DNA of 64,000 nt from Saccharothrix syringae (GCF_009498035.1 NZ_CP034550.1:8246001-8310000); one strand, 5' to 3'; positions 27,401 to 35,219 are shown, counted from the stretch's first letter. Translations and numbers: made by a program. Notes: generated from the letters alone by a model not told the origin.

Positions 27401-27960
27401 ACCGGCAGGGCGGCCTGCGACGCGGTCGTGGCCGGGCGTTGTTCCGCCGGCGCCTCGCGCTGCGCGCCGGGGTCCTCGCGCTCGGCGGTGGTGCGCAGGC
27501 GGACCTGCTGGCGGACGTAGATCGTGGACAGCGAGGGCTCGTCCACCCCCAGCAGCGAGTAGGGCAGGCGCTCCACCGCGGTGCTCTGGGCCTCCAGCAG
27601 GTTGCGCAGCGCCAGCGACGGCAGGGGGCAGTCGGTCCAGGACGCGAGCCGCGGCCGGTCGTCCCGCTGCTGGGCCAGCGCGTCCCGGTCACGGGCCTCC
27701 TTGGCCCGCATCCAGACGTCCACGACCTGCGCCGGGTCGCGCTTGAGGCCGGCCGCGAGGGCCTGGGTGGACTCCAGGGTGAGCAGGCGGGCGGCGTTGA
27801 AGACGCCGTAGACGGCGTTCTTCTCGAACAGGCCCGTCGAGATGAACTCGTGGACGCTGCCGAACCCGGCGTCGACGAGGGCGCCGTGGAACCACGCCGC
27901 CAGTTCCTCCAGTTCCGGGTAGCGCTGCTGCTTGCCCTGCGATGGACGCCCACCCGGCAT
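24448..27960 (-). CDS. NACHT-type STAND ATPase with N-terminal HTH-like and C-terminal helical-repeat domains
   Basis: A 1170-residue protein. Residues 11-90 form a small helical domain resembling an XRE-type helix-turn-helix (LTLESTQALAAGLKRDPAQV). The NACHT module follows with Walker A GEPGAGKST at 201-209, Walker B LILVDGLDEI at 288-297 and a sensor VVTTRALPESE, then winged-helix and helical parts (PLLATIAAVAAVKD, FLHQSFAEFLAARS). From about residue 560 to the end it is alpha-helical HEAT/TPR-like repeats. Bacterial NACHT proteins include anti-phage sensors; no nuclease or TIR effector is seen here, so the output is unknown. The C-terminus ends in short TTEP repeats. ATG 27960 has GGGAGGG upstream. 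Confidence 0.85.
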   Translation of the reverse strand: MPGGRPSQGKQQRYPELEELAAWFHGALVDAGFGSVHEFISTGLFEKNAVYGVFNAARLLTLESTQALAAGLKRDPAQVVDVWMRAKEARDRDALAQQRDDRPRLASWTDCPLPSLALRNLLEAQSTAVERLPYSLLGVDEPSLSTIYVRQQVRLRTTAEREDPGAQREAPAEQRPATTASQAALPVSEALERHDHLLVTGEPGAGKSTLGHHLARALSRVWLREDSATAAPVGEPVVPVRVSARSLDHTGSWSNVLAAAVSRTLGRTLVQDPDAGMFAGRAQGARWLILVDGLDEIPDPRVRGEVIRAVAQHARPGSDYRFVVTTRALPESELSPLRAANVGDYAIQPFARPELEQFAHRWFTAQNPATATREAERFLRETSDGRLRELVRNPLLATIAAVAAVKDPGRSLPTSRISLYERFCGYLAGDRGARREVVAHLRRRHHDDPARLACIGWLHEHRFRLLAALARERLETQDPLWPVARDWVRDQAGGTLVEGWEEHLWEELIGTGLLVAAERELRFLHQSFAEFLAARSHADSIGDDFTDLDTWIRRGLKDAERTFALFTFALWAAEPNHDIAAVITRVLDSYDSRRVLLAGHLIAEGVTTPTDTAEEVVNRLVALACNADDFDTAVEAIEILGGLFDHPRAAEHLGSMAAHPVLAVERRMAAVVALERLTGGEKVEPLLAELLPSCYGAPLRRAAPMALRLGAGVVAQVRQRALAMVLEPDVGIWLRVEATEVLADLGLVPDVKAMAETVFADRSAKSWHLRKVATAWHDAAGIEAVAEIAARAAARPGDDHSGRLELAGFLLRAGDRAAATALARAVAGDPDARPWHVRNALVLLLRLHGDSEVRAITDQVERWSAEPQPIFELHAGVLLKNAVEVTPHPALVESVRKHIERSNPAVHGMADLIGGWLATRDGTAQKVVELFGDGRKFYSFYRNAIAEYLNDAGGRDEAWTWAEGVLRSPEIFSLDGYRDAARLLLKIDPETAAVALTDVAAGRPHPPKELLVGVLDALDPDHPAAATGVAALLADHPEVSGAELQKALLVRFTHGDSAAALVDAILSPQLSITDSRVLARALAASGELDFAMQAWSRLLTIQEYSFSDDLGLIVDLQCAGVGEWAAGRMRALIADPATAPRRRLRLRQMVAALEVTAESTTEPTTEPTTA

Positions 27961-27983
27961 GGCCCTCCCGTCCCAGGATCGGG

Positions 27984-28015
27984 TTTCCCACGAGTTTCCC
28001 CACTGTAGAGGGAAA
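27984..28015. promoter_or_regulatory. TTTCCC repeats between the NACHT gene and the divergent small gene
   Basis: TTTCCC occurs at 27984-27989 and 27995-28000, one helical turn apart, and as its complement GGGAAA at 28010-28015. The three copies fill the 70-bp divergent promoter region, which suggests a shared operator. On the minus strand TACAGT (28007-28002) could be a -10 box for the NACHT gene. Confidence 0.4.
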
Positions 28016-28030
28016 TGCGCGGTGCGCCGC

Positions 28031-28267
28031 ATGCTCGATCCCGTCATCGCACGGATGGACGGAGGGGTCGTGGACCAGTTGACGGGGCTCGTGGCCGGGA
28101 ACCCGGCGCTGTACGTGGTGTTGGCGCTGGTGGGCGGCCTGCTCAGGCAGTGGATCGCGCACCGGACCGCGGTGCGGCGGGAGGAGGAGGTGACGCGGCG
28201 GTTGGAGGTGGCGGTCCGGGACACGAAATCGGCGGAAAGGGCTGCCGTGGTGCGCGCGGCGCGGTGA
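28031..28267 (+). CDS. Small single-span membrane protein divergent from NACHT gene
   Basis: A 78-residue frame from ATG 28031; a shorter 65-residue form from GTG 28070 has GGAGGGG closer to a binding-site position. It has one membrane helix (ALYVVLALVGGLLRQWIA) and a cytoplasmic, charged, probably coiled-coil tail (RREEEVTRRLEVAVRDTK). No family is recognised. Its place opposite the NACHT gene, with a shared repeat-bearing promoter region, makes a functional pairing possible, for example as a membrane effector, but that is inference. Confidence 0.5.
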   Translation: MLDPVIARMDGGVVDQLTGLVAGNPALYVVLALVGGLLRQWIAHRTAVRREEEVTRRLEVAVRDTKSAERAAVVRAAR

Positions 28268-28411
28268 GGAGTCGTGCTGGGTGCGGAAGGAATGGAGTGG
28301 AACCATTTGTGGTGGATTTTATTCACGCCGCAGGGCGGACCGGCACTTCACGCCGGTTGAGGGAACAGGTGCGTGGTGTCGGGCAGGCCGGGGGCTGCCC
28401 GGGGAACCACC

Positions 28412-28441
28412 CGCCTGAAGAACTGGGAGGTTCCGGCCACC
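28412..28441 (+). pseudogene. Relic of a transposase C-terminus
   Basis: The frame RLKNWEVPAT closely matches HLKNWKILAT near the end of the transposase remnant 750 bp to the right (about 29177-29206), in the same orientation. No more of the element survives around it, so it is a short debris fragment of a related insertion sequence. Confidence 0.4.
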
Positions 28442-28448
28442 GCCACTC

Positions 28449-28529
28449 GCACCGGCACCGGCACCGGCACCGGCACTGACACCGCCACCGGCACCGGGAG
28501 CGGCACCGGCACCGGGAGTGGGAGTGGGA
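28449..28529. repeat. CACCGG-type simple repeat flanking the insertion sequence
   Basis: About eight imperfect copies of GCACCG/CACCGG, ending in GGGAGTGGGAGTGGGAG, lie directly left of the element's terminal repeat. Similar CACCGCCGCC and CACCGG sequence resumes at 29301, so the element appears to sit inside one repeat tract. No gene is visible from 28268 to 28528. Confidence 0.75.
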
Positions 28530-28563
28530 GCGTTATTCAGGACCTCTGAGCTGGGCTGACAGT

Positions 28564-28632
28564 GCAACAGCCCTGCCTGGGCAGGGTCGGTTTCCTCTCA
28601 CAGAAGCGACCACCACAGGGCAGGGCTGTTGC
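28564..28632 (+). promoter_or_regulatory. Hairpin covering the transposase start
   Basis: GCAACAGCCCTGCC (28564-28577) is the exact complement of 28619-28632, and a smaller hairpin CCCTGCCTGGGCAGGG lies within the left arm region. The right arm contains the probable TTG start at 28629. Such structures protect some insertion sequences from activation by read-through transcription. Confidence 0.45.
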
Positions 28633-29284
28633 GCTACCGCTCTACGACCGGCCTGGACCATGACCAGATCCGGGAGTTGGTCCGTCGGATCGACCAACTC
28701 CGGTCACACCCGACTTCGCAGGTCGGACGGCCGCCGGCGCTGAGCTCGCACCGCTCGGTGCTGCCGACCCTGGTCCTGCTGCGCCACAACCTGCCCCAAG
28801 CCCTGGCCGCCGACCTGTTCGGCGTCTCCCAGCCCACCGTGTCGAGGGTCTTCCGCCGTTACGCGCCGCTGCTGGGCCAGGTCACCTGCCCACACACCCC
28901 GCCGATGCCCGAGCCGCTGCGGGGCCGGGTGGTCATCGTCGACGGCACCCTGGTCCCGACCGGCCGGCTCACCGCCGACTACGACGGCAAGCGCCGCCGC
29001 CACGCCTTCACCACCGTCGGCTACGACACCCTGCTCGACCACAGCGTCTTCCTCGGCGATCTGGGCCACCAGGGCACCGCCGCACACGACCAGGTCACAC
29101 CGACCACCCCCCGGAGAACAAGGTCTGGAACCGCGGGGTCAACCAGATCCGCTGGGCCGTCAAACAGGCCATCGCCCACCTGAAGAACTGGAAGATCCTC
29201 GCGACCGGCTACCGCGCCCGCCTCGCCGAACTGTCCACGATCATCCGCATCGTCACCAGCCTGGAGTACTACCGACTCGGCTGG
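28629..29284 (+). pseudogene. IS5-family transposase, internally deleted and frameshifted
   Basis: The N-terminal part has the HTH_Tnp_4-like region (LPQALAADLFGVSQPTVSRV) and the first DDE aspartate in VIVDGTLVPTGR. After GDLGHQGTAAHDQV the frame is lost; the C-terminal block NQIRWAVKQAIAHLKNWKIL and SLEYYRLGW continues from about 29114 in the next frame. The stretch between the first and second catalytic aspartates is also too short for an intact enzyme. The protein cannot be active as encoded. Confidence 0.82.
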
Positions 29285-29416
29285 TGGGTTCTGAATAACG
29301 CACCGCCGCCGCCACCGGCACCGGTCAGCGAAGCGGCTTGGTGGGCTGGCCGGCGTGGCCCGCGTCAGCAGCGCCCGGGGTGCCACTGCCTTGGTCAGTG
29401 GGGTGCCGGGCGGCGT

Positions 29417-30184
29417 TCAGGCGTCGCGGCGGGTGAAGGCGATGCCGCCGGCGCCCAGGGCGATGACCAGGTAGGCGATCATCACCAGGCCCGCGCCCGG
29501 GGGTGACAGCGTCGCGTTCGGATCATCGCTGGTCAGCAGGTGTGGCAGGACCGGGAGCATCACCGCGTACATCCGCTCGCCCCAGGGCGCCGGGAGCAGC
29601 ATGGCGACCACCGGCAGGACGAAGAGCAGGCCGCACAGGGTGACCAGGGTGCCTGCCGTGGAGCGGATCAGCAGGCCCAGCCCCAGGCCCACCAGGGCGA
29701 CCACGACCATGGACGCGGTGTTCGCCAGGAGGGTCGGCACCGCGTCGCCGAACGAGGCGTACACCGAGATCGGTTCCGGGCGGTCCCCGGTGATCAGCTC
29801 GCCCGACGCGTAGGCGATCAGGCCGGCCACGGTGGCGACGACCAGTGACACGCCGGTCACGACGGTGGTCTTGGCCAGCAGCAGCGCCCGGCGGCGCGGT
29901 ACGCCGATCAGGACCGGGCGGATCATGCCGCTGCCGTGCTCGGCGGTGATCGCCAGGGCACCCAGGACGCCCAGGCAGAACTGGCCGAACGGCAGGAGCA
30001 CGACCGTCGGGTCGGCGCTGTCGAACTGCTGCTGCCGCTCCGGTGTCGCGGTGTCCCAGTCGGCGGTCATCAGGTAGGAGACGAGGGAACCCACGACCAG
30101 CGTGAGCGCGATGGCCAGCAGCAGGTAGGTGGTGGAGCGGACCGAGCGGAGCTTGAGCAGTTCCGAGTCCAGCACGGGGGTCAT
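29417..30184 (-). CDS. ABC-2 type transporter permease
   Basis: A 255-residue membrane protein with six predicted helices and the ABC-2 layout: cytoplasmic N-terminus TPVLDSELLKLRSVRSTTYL, followed by helices and the conserved TAEHGSGMIRPVLIGVPRRR loop. It should form the membrane part of an exporter with the ATPase encoded immediately upstream; its ATG overlaps that gene's stop by 4 bp. Substrate is unknown. The operon is divergent from a two-component system across a strong inverted repeat. Confidence 0.88.
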   Translation of the reverse strand: MTPVLDSELLKLRSVRSTTYLLLAIALTLVVGSLVSYLMTADWDTATPERQQQFDSADPTVVLLPFGQFCLGVLGALAITAEHGSGMIRPVLIGVPRRRALLLAKTTVVTGVSLVVATVAGLIAYASGELITGDRPEPISVYASFGDAVPTLLANTASMVVVALVGLGLGLLIRSTAGTLVTLCGLLFVLPVVAMLLPAPWGERMYAVMLPVLPHLLTSDDPNATLSPPGAGLVMIAYLVIALGAGGIAFTRRDA

Positions 30185-31089
30185 CGGGCGGTCTCCTTCG
30201 CGCGGTACTCGACGCTGTCCTCGGTGAGCCGGAGGTAGGCGTCCTCCAGGGACGCGCTGCGCGGTGTCAGCTCGTGCACCGGCAGCTGCCGCCGCGCGGC
30301 CAGGTCGGCGATCTCGGCGGGCTCCAGGCCGCGCACGAGCAGCGCGCCGTCCTCGGTGGTGACGGAGGCGCCCGCCGCGCCCAGGACCGCGGCCAGCTCG
30401 GCGCGCTCGGGCGAGCGGACCAGGACGTCCTCGCGGAACCTGGCCCGCAGCTCCCGGACCGACGCCTCCAGGACCAGCCTGCCCCGCCCGATGACGATCA
30501 CCCGGTCGGCGGTCAGCGCCATCTCGCTCATCAGGTGGCTCGACACCAGCACCGTGCGCCCCTCGCCCGCCAGGTCGCGCATGAGGTGGCGGATCCACCT
30601 GATGCCCTCCGGGTCCAGGCCGTTCACCGGCTCGTCGAACAGCAGGACGCCCGGGTCGCCCAGCAGCGCCGCCGCGACGCCCAGGCGCTGCCTCATGCCC
30701 AGCGACAGCACGCCGACGCGCCGCCGCGCCGCGCCCGCGAGGCCGACCAGCTCCAGCACCTCGTCGACCCGCCGGTCGCCGATGCCGTTGCTCCGGGCCA
30801 GCACCCGCAGGTGGTCCCGGGCGCGCCGGCCGCCGTGCGCGGCGCCCGCGTCCAGCAGCGCGCCCACCTCGTGCAGCGGGCGGCGGTACCCGGCGTAGCG
30901 GCGGCCGTTGACCAGCGCCTCGCCGCTGGTGGGGCGGTCCAGGCCGAGGATGGCCCGCATGGTGGTCGACTTGCCCGCGCCGTTGGGGCCCAGGAAGCCC
31001 GTCACGTGGCCGGGGGTGACCTGGATGGTCAGGTCGTCCACCGCGCGGTGCGCCCCGTAGCGCTTGGTCAGGTGCCTGGTCTCGATCAT
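30181..31089 (-). CDS. ABC transporter ATP-binding protein
   Basis: A 302-residue ATPase of the drug/lantibiotic exporter type. Walker A is GPNGAGKST near residue 35, the signature is LSLGMRQRLGVAAAL, Walker B is VLLFDEPVNGLDPEG and the switch is SSHLMSEM. A C-terminal regulatory extension follows (LEPAEIADLAARRQLP). It drives the permease encoded at 29417-30184. ATG 31089 follows a 110-bp region carrying several GGACC/GGTCC repeats, pointing to control by the divergent response regulator. Confidence 0.92.
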   Translation of the reverse strand: MIETRHLTKRYGAHRAVDDLTIQVTPGHVTGFLGPNGAGKSTTMRAILGLDRPTSGEALVNGRRYAGYRRPLHEVGALLDAGAAHGGRRARDHLRVLARSNGIGDRRVDEVLELVGLAGAARRRVGVLSLGMRQRLGVAAALLGDPGVLLFDEPVNGLDPEGIRWIRHLMRDLAGEGRTVLVSSHLMSEMALTADRVIVIGRGRLVLEASVRELRARFREDVLVRSPERAELAAVLGAAGASVTTEDGALLVRGLEPAEIADLAARRQLPVHELTPRSASLEDAYLRLTEDSVEYRAKETAR

Positions 31090-31122
31090 GGGACCAGCTT
31101 GGCCGGTCCGCGGGGTGGGCGG

Positions 31123-31165
31123 ATCGGACCAGGGTCCGGACTTTCAGGTCGGACCCTGGTCCGAT
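31123..31165. promoter_or_regulatory. Perfect 16-bp inverted repeat between ABC operon and two-component operon
   Basis: ATCGGACCAGGGTCCG (31123-31138) and its exact complement (31150-31165) flank 11 bp. Each arm is itself built on GGACCnnGGTCC, so there are two dyads 25 bp apart. The right arm reaches the likely -35 position for the kinase gene, whose -10 could be TAGCGT at 31187-31192. A further GGACC/GGTCC pair lies at 31091-31109. Confidence 0.7.
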
Positions 31166-31199
31166 GTCACCGGCCGGACGACCGGCTAGCGTCCCGAGC

Positions 31200-32306
31200 G
31201 TGATGCCCCGGCTCCTGCGCCTGCTGCCCACCGCCTACCTCTACGCCCTCGACATGATCGCGGGGGCGGCGGTCGTCCTGACCTACGTCGGTTTCGCGGA
31301 GCAGCGGGACGTGCCGATGTGGTTCGGCTACCCCCTCGCGATGCTGGTGGGCACACCACTGGCGGGGCGGCGCAAGAAGCCGCTGCTGACCCTCGCCATC
31401 GTGGCGACCGCGCAGGTCGTGGCCACGCTCACGCACATCACGCTGGAGCCGTTCTTCCCCACGGCGTTCGCGATGTACTCGGTGGCCTCGCTGTGCTCGC
31501 GGCGGGTCGCGGCCTGGGCGCTGGTGGCGACGCTGGTCTGCGCCCCGGCGTCGGTGCTGGTCAGCGAGCCGTGGCCGGACGGCCCGGGGCTGGGGTCGTT
31601 CGTGGTGGTGCTGGTGGGCGCGGCCTGGGCGCTGGGCCGGACCACGCGGGTCAGCCGGGAGTACGAGGCGCGCCAGGCCGTCGCGGAGGCCGAGCGGGCG
31701 GTCACCGAGGAGCGGATGCGGATCGCCCGCGAGCTGCACGACGTGGTGGCGCACAGCCTGAGCCTGATCGCGGTCAAGGCGGGCATCGCCGCCCACGTCG
31801 GGGCGGCGCGGCCGGAGGTGGGGCAGGAGGCGTTGAGGGTGATCGAGGCCGCGTCCAGGGACACGCTGGTGGAGATGCGGCGGTTGCTGGGCGTGCTGCG
31901 GTCCGAGGACGCCGCGGTCGAGCTGGCGCCCATGCCGGGCATGGGCGACCTGCCGGCGCTGGTGTCGCGGGCGTCGGCGGCGGGGGTGCGGGTGGACCTG
32001 TCGGTCCGCGGCGAGGTGCCCGACGCGCTGGGGCTGACCGTGTACCGGGTGGTGCAGGAATCGGTGACCAACGTGGTCAAGCACGCCGCGCCGGCGTCCT
32101 GCTCGGTGGAGGTGGAGGTGGCCGAGAAGGCGGTGGTGATCTCGGTGGTCGACGACGGGCCCGGCGAGCGGGTGCCTGCCGGCGCGACCGCCGGGCACGG
32201 GCTGGTCGGGATGCGGGAGCGGGTCGCGGTGTACGGGGGGACGTTCTCGGCCGGGCCGCGGGCCGGGCGCGGGTTCGCGGTGCGGGCGGAGGTGCCGCTG
32301 TCGTGA
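31200..32306 (+). CDS. NarL-class sensor histidine kinase
   Basis: A 368-residue membrane kinase. Residues 10-150 hold about five helices; the HisKA_3 dimerisation box MRIARELHDVVAHSL has the phosphorylated histidine at His180, and the HATPase domain shows VVQESVTNVVKHA (N box), SVVDDGPGE (G1) and GHGLVGMRERV (G2). The start is GTG 31200 or ATG 31203 with no ribosome binding site, consistent with leaderless translation. Its stop overlaps the response regulator start by 4 bp. Together they probably sense a cell-envelope or small-molecule signal and control the divergent ABC exporter. Confidence 0.9.
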   Translation: MMPRLLRLLPTAYLYALDMIAGAAVVLTYVGFAEQRDVPMWFGYPLAMLVGTPLAGRRKKPLLTLAIVATAQVVATLTHITLEPFFPTAFAMYSVASLCSRRVAAWALVATLVCAPASVLVSEPWPDGPGLGSFVVVLVGAAWALGRTTRVSREYEARQAVAEAERAVTEERMRIARELHDVVAHSLSLIAVKAGIAAHVGAARPEVGQEALRVIEAASRDTLVEMRRLLGVLRSEDAAVELAPMPGMGDLPALVSRASAAGVRVDLSVRGEVPDALGLTVYRVVQESVTNVVKHAAPASCSVEVEVAEKAVVISVVDDGPGERVPAGATAGHGLVGMRERVAVYGGTFSAGPRAGRGFAVRAEVPLS

Positions 32307-32950
32307 CCGACGTGGTGATCGTGGACGACCAGGCGCTGCTGCGCGGCAGCTTCCGGGTGCTGGTGGACTCGGCGCCGGACCTCAGGGTGGTCGGCGAGGC
32401 CGGTGACGGGGCCGAGGCGGTGGCGGTGGTGCGGGCGACCTCGCCCGACGTGGTGCTGATGGACGTGCGGATGCCGGGGGTGGACGGCATCTCGGCCACG
32501 CGGGAGATCAGCGCCTCCTGCGCGGCCCGGGTGCTGATGCTGACCACGTTCGACCTGGACGAGTACGTGTACTCGGCGCTGCGGGCCGGCGCGAGCGGTT
32601 TCCTGCTCAAGGACACACCGCCGGCCGACCTGCTGGCCGCGATCCGGGTCGTGGCGGCCGGTGACGCGCTGTTGTCACCCTCGGTGACGCGGCGGTTGAT
32701 CGCCGAGTTCGCCCGTGGGGGGCGGGAGCGGCCGGTGCGCTTGGAGGGGGTTACGGAGCGTGAGCAGGAGGTGTTGGTGCTGATTGCCCGGGGGCTGTCC
32801 AACCCGGAGATCCAGCAGGAGTTGGGGCTGTCGCACGGCACGGTCAAGACGCACATCGGGCGCTTGCTGCACAAGCTCCAGGCCCGTGACCGGGCCCAGC
32901 TCGTCATCGCGGCTTACGAGTCGGGGCTGGTGGGTGCCAGGGCTCGGTGA
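32303..32950 (+). CDS. NarL/FixJ-type response regulator
   Basis: A 215-residue regulator. The receiver domain has the acidic pair in VIVDDQALLR, phosphoacceptor Asp54 in VLMDVRMPG, and the conserved switch lysine in GFLLKDTPP. The LuxR-type helix-turn-helix at the C-terminus is TEREQEVLVLIARGLSNPEI with HGTVKTHIGRLLHKL. Its partner is the kinase encoded immediately upstream (4-bp GTGA overlap). The GGACC dyads between this operon and the ABC genes are the natural candidate binding site. Confidence 0.92.
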   Translation: MTDVVIVDDQALLRGSFRVLVDSAPDLRVVGEAGDGAEAVAVVRATSPDVVLMDVRMPGVDGISATREISASCAARVLMLTTFDLDEYVYSALRAGASGFLLKDTPPADLLAAIRVVAAGDALLSPSVTRRLIAEFARGGRERPVRLEGVTEREQEVLVLIARGLSNPEIQQELGLSHGTVKTHIGRLLHKLQARDRAQLVIAAYESGLVGARAR

Positions 32951-33337
32951 GCGGGGTGGGGCGCTTGAGGGCCGGGGTTGGTGGGGCGCGCCGGGGCCGG
33001 CACCGGAGACGCCTGGCGCCGGTACGCCTGGCACCGGGTCCGGGCTCGACCCCCCTGGAGCCGGCCGGGACGCCCGGGACCGGGACCGGGTCCGGGCTCG
33101 GCACCCCACGGCACCCCACGGCGCCGCCACCGCGGCCGGCTGCCGCATCCGACTGCCGTGCCCGATCACCGGGCGAGACCCGCCCGTCACCGTCCGATCA
33201 CCTCACCGCCAGGGCCCCGCCCCTACCCCCACACCCCGTCCCGACATCGCAAGTCCCCCACCCCGACACCACCGGTTGACCCCCTGGGCACCCACCCCGG
33301 GCAAGCTCGACGTGGTGACCCGCCCCCGGACGTGCGG
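32951..33337. other. Intergenic stretch without a recognisable gene
   Basis: About 390 nt between the response regulator and the mpa terminator. It contains G-rich then C-rich imperfect repeats (CACCGGGTCCGGGCTCG twice, GGCACCCCAC twice). Open frames exist on both strands but show only repeat-derived Pro, Arg, Gly and Ala and no family resemblance. Confidence 0.5.
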
Positions 33338-33366
33338 AGGCCCGCCCGGCGCTGCCGGACGGGCCT
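33338..33366 (-). terminator. Terminator after mpa
   Basis: AGGCCCGCCCGGC (33338-33350) pairs with GCCGGACGGGCCT (33354-33366) with one mismatch and a 3-nt loop, 56 bp past the mpa stop. It would work on either strand and may also end the response regulator transcript. Confidence 0.65.
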
Positions 33367-33422
33367 CCTGGCGAGTTGCTCCTCACCCGACCTGTCGCCC
33401 GCACCGCGGGCGGCGTTGCGGG

Positions 33423-35219
33423 CTACAGGTACTGGCCGGTGTTGGTAGCCGTGTCGATGGCTCGACCCGACTCCTGGTTCTTGCCGGTCACCAGGGTGCG
33501 GATGTAGACGATCCGCTCCCCCTTCTTGCCCGAGATCCGCGCCCAGTCGTCCGGGTTGGTCGTGTTGGGCAGGTCCTCGTTCTCGGCGAACTCGTCGACG
33601 ATCGCGTCGAGCAGGTGGCGCACCGACAGACCCGGCTGCTTGGTGTCCAGCAGGCTCTTGATGGCCGCCTTCTTGGCGCGGTCGACGATGTTCTGGATCA
33701 TGGCGCCGGAGTTGAAGTCCCGGAAGTACAGGACCTCCTTGTCACCGTTGGCGTAGGTGACCTCCAGGAACCGGTTCTCGTCGGACTCCTCGTACATCCG
33801 CTCGACCGTGTGCTGCACCATGCCCTGGATGCAGGCCACCGGGTCGCCGCCGAACTCGGCGAGGTCGTCGGCGTGGATGGGCAGGTCGGGCGTGAGGTAC
33901 TTGTTGAAGATGTCCTTCGCGCCCTCGGCGTCCGGGCGCTCGATCTTGATCTTCACGTCGAGCCGGCCGGGGCGCAGGATGGCCGGGTCGATCATGTCCT
34001 CGCGGTTGGAGGCGCCGATCACGATCACGTTCTCCAGGCCCTCGACGCCGTCGATCTCGCTGAGGAGCTGGGGCACGATCGTGGTCTCCACGTCGGAGGA
34101 CACGCCGCTGCCGCGGGTGCGGAAGATCGAGTCCATCTCGTCGAAGAACACGATCACGGGGGTGCCCTCGGATGCCTTCTCGCGGGCTCGCTGGAAGATC
34201 AGGCGGATGTGCCGCTCGGTCTCGCCGACGAACTTGTTGAGCAGCTCGGGGCCCTTGATGTTGAGGAAGTAGCTCTTGGCCTCCCGGTGGTCCTCGCCGC
34301 GCGCGGCGCTGACCTGCTTGGCCAGGGAGTTCGCCACCGCCTTGGCGATGAGCGTCTTGCCGCAGCCGGGAGGGCCGTAGAGCAGCACGCCCTTCGGCGG
34401 GCGCAGCTTGTACTCGCGGAACAGGTCGGCGTGCAGGAACGGCAGCTCCACGGCGTCGCGGATCTGCTCGATCTGCCGGAACAGGCCGCCGATGTCCTCG
34501 TACTTGACGTCGGGCACCTCCTCCAGCACCAGGTCCTCGACCTCGGCCTTGGGCACCCGCTCGTAGGCGAAGCCGGCCTTGGAGTCGACCAGCAGCGAGT
34601 CACCCGCCTTGAGGGGGGAGTCCATCAGCGGCTGGGCGAGCCACACGACCCGCTCCTCGTCGGCGTGCCCGACGACCAGGGCCCGGCCGATCGAGGCGTC
34701 CTCCTCGGCCTCCAGGACCTCGCGGAGCGTGCACACCTCGCCGGTCCGCTCGAAGCCGCCGCCCTCGACCACGGTCAACGCCTCGTTCAGGCGCACCGAC
34801 TGGCCCAGGACCAGCGACGACGTCTCGACCGCCGGCGACACCGAGACCCGCATGCGACGACCGGAGGTGAACACGTCCACCGTGCCGTCGTCGAACCGCG
34901 CCAGGAACACGCCGTAGCCGCTGGGCGGCTGGGCGAGGCGGTCCACTTCCTCGCGCAGGGCGAGCAGTTGGCTCCGTGCTTCTCGAAGGGTGTCGATGAG
35001 CTTCGTGTTGCGCTCGGTCAGTTGGCTGACGCGCTCGGTCGCCTCTGCCAACCGCTGCTCCAGCAGGCGGACGTGTCGTGGGGATTCCGTCAACTTGCGG
35101 CGCAGCAACGCGATCTCGTCCTCGAGGAACCTGATCTGCGCAGTCAGCTCACCAGAGTTGTTGCCCTTGTTCAGCTCGCCGCCCTCATCGGGCTGGCTGC
35201 CGGGATGACCGTGCTGCAT
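33423..35219 (-). CDS. mpa: Proteasome-associated ATPase Mpa (ARC)
   Basis: A 598-residue AAA+ unfoldase. Residues 20-97 form the coiled coil that captures Pup ([20 protein letters not shown]), about 98-235 the double OB domain, then the AAA module with Walker A GPPGCGKT at 282-289 and Walker B FFDEMD at 358-363. The C-terminal GQYL is the docking motif that opens the 20S gate. Hexamers of Mpa unfold pupylated proteins and feed them to PrcBA. ATG 35219 has GGAGGAGGG upstream; a longer in-frame start at 35273 is unlikely. Here mpa is 13 kb away from dop. Confidence 0.97.
   Translation of the reverse strand: MQHGHPGSQPDEGGELNKGNNSGELTAQIRFLEDEIALLRRKLTESPRHVRLLEQRLAEATERVSQLTERNTKLIDTLREARSQLLALREEVDRLAQPPSGYGVFLARFDDGTVDVFTSGRRMRVSVSPAVETSSLVLGQSVRLNEALTVVEGGGFERTGEVCTLREVLEAEEDASIGRALVVGHADEERVVWLAQPLMDSPLKAGDSLLVDSKAGFAYERVPKAEVEDLVLEEVPDVKYEDIGGLFRQIEQIRDAVELPFLHADLFREYKLRPPKGVLLYGPPGCGKTLIAKAVANSLAKQVSAARGEDHREAKSYFLNIKGPELLNKFVGETERHIRLIFQRAREKASEGTPVIVFFDEMDSIFRTRGSGVSSDVETTIVPQLLSEIDGVEGLENVIVIGASNREDMIDPAILRPGRLDVKIKIERPDAEGAKDIFNKYLTPDLPIHADDLAEFGGDPVACIQGMVQHTVERMYEESDENRFLEVTYANGDKEVLYFRDFNSGAMIQNIVDRAKKAAIKSLLDTKQPGLSVRHLLDAIVDEFAENEDLPNTTNPDDWARISGKKGERIVYIRTLVTGKNQESGRAIDTATNTGQYL

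Larger units (their letters stand above)
28530..29301 (+). mobile_element. Degenerate IS5-family insertion sequence
   Basis: The ends GCGTTATTCAGGACC (28530-28544) and, inverted, GCGTTATTCAGAACC (29301-29287) form 15-bp terminal inverted repeats with one mismatch. The 772-bp body holds one transposase frame of IS5 type with an internal deletion and a frameshift, so it is not autonomous. No target-site duplication is evident. Intact relatives are usually about 0.9-1.1 kb. Confidence 0.82.

Noticed and set aside
32951..33337. Small frames in the gap between the response regulator and mpa.
   Set aside because: The translations consist of repeat-derived residues on every frame, with no start signals.
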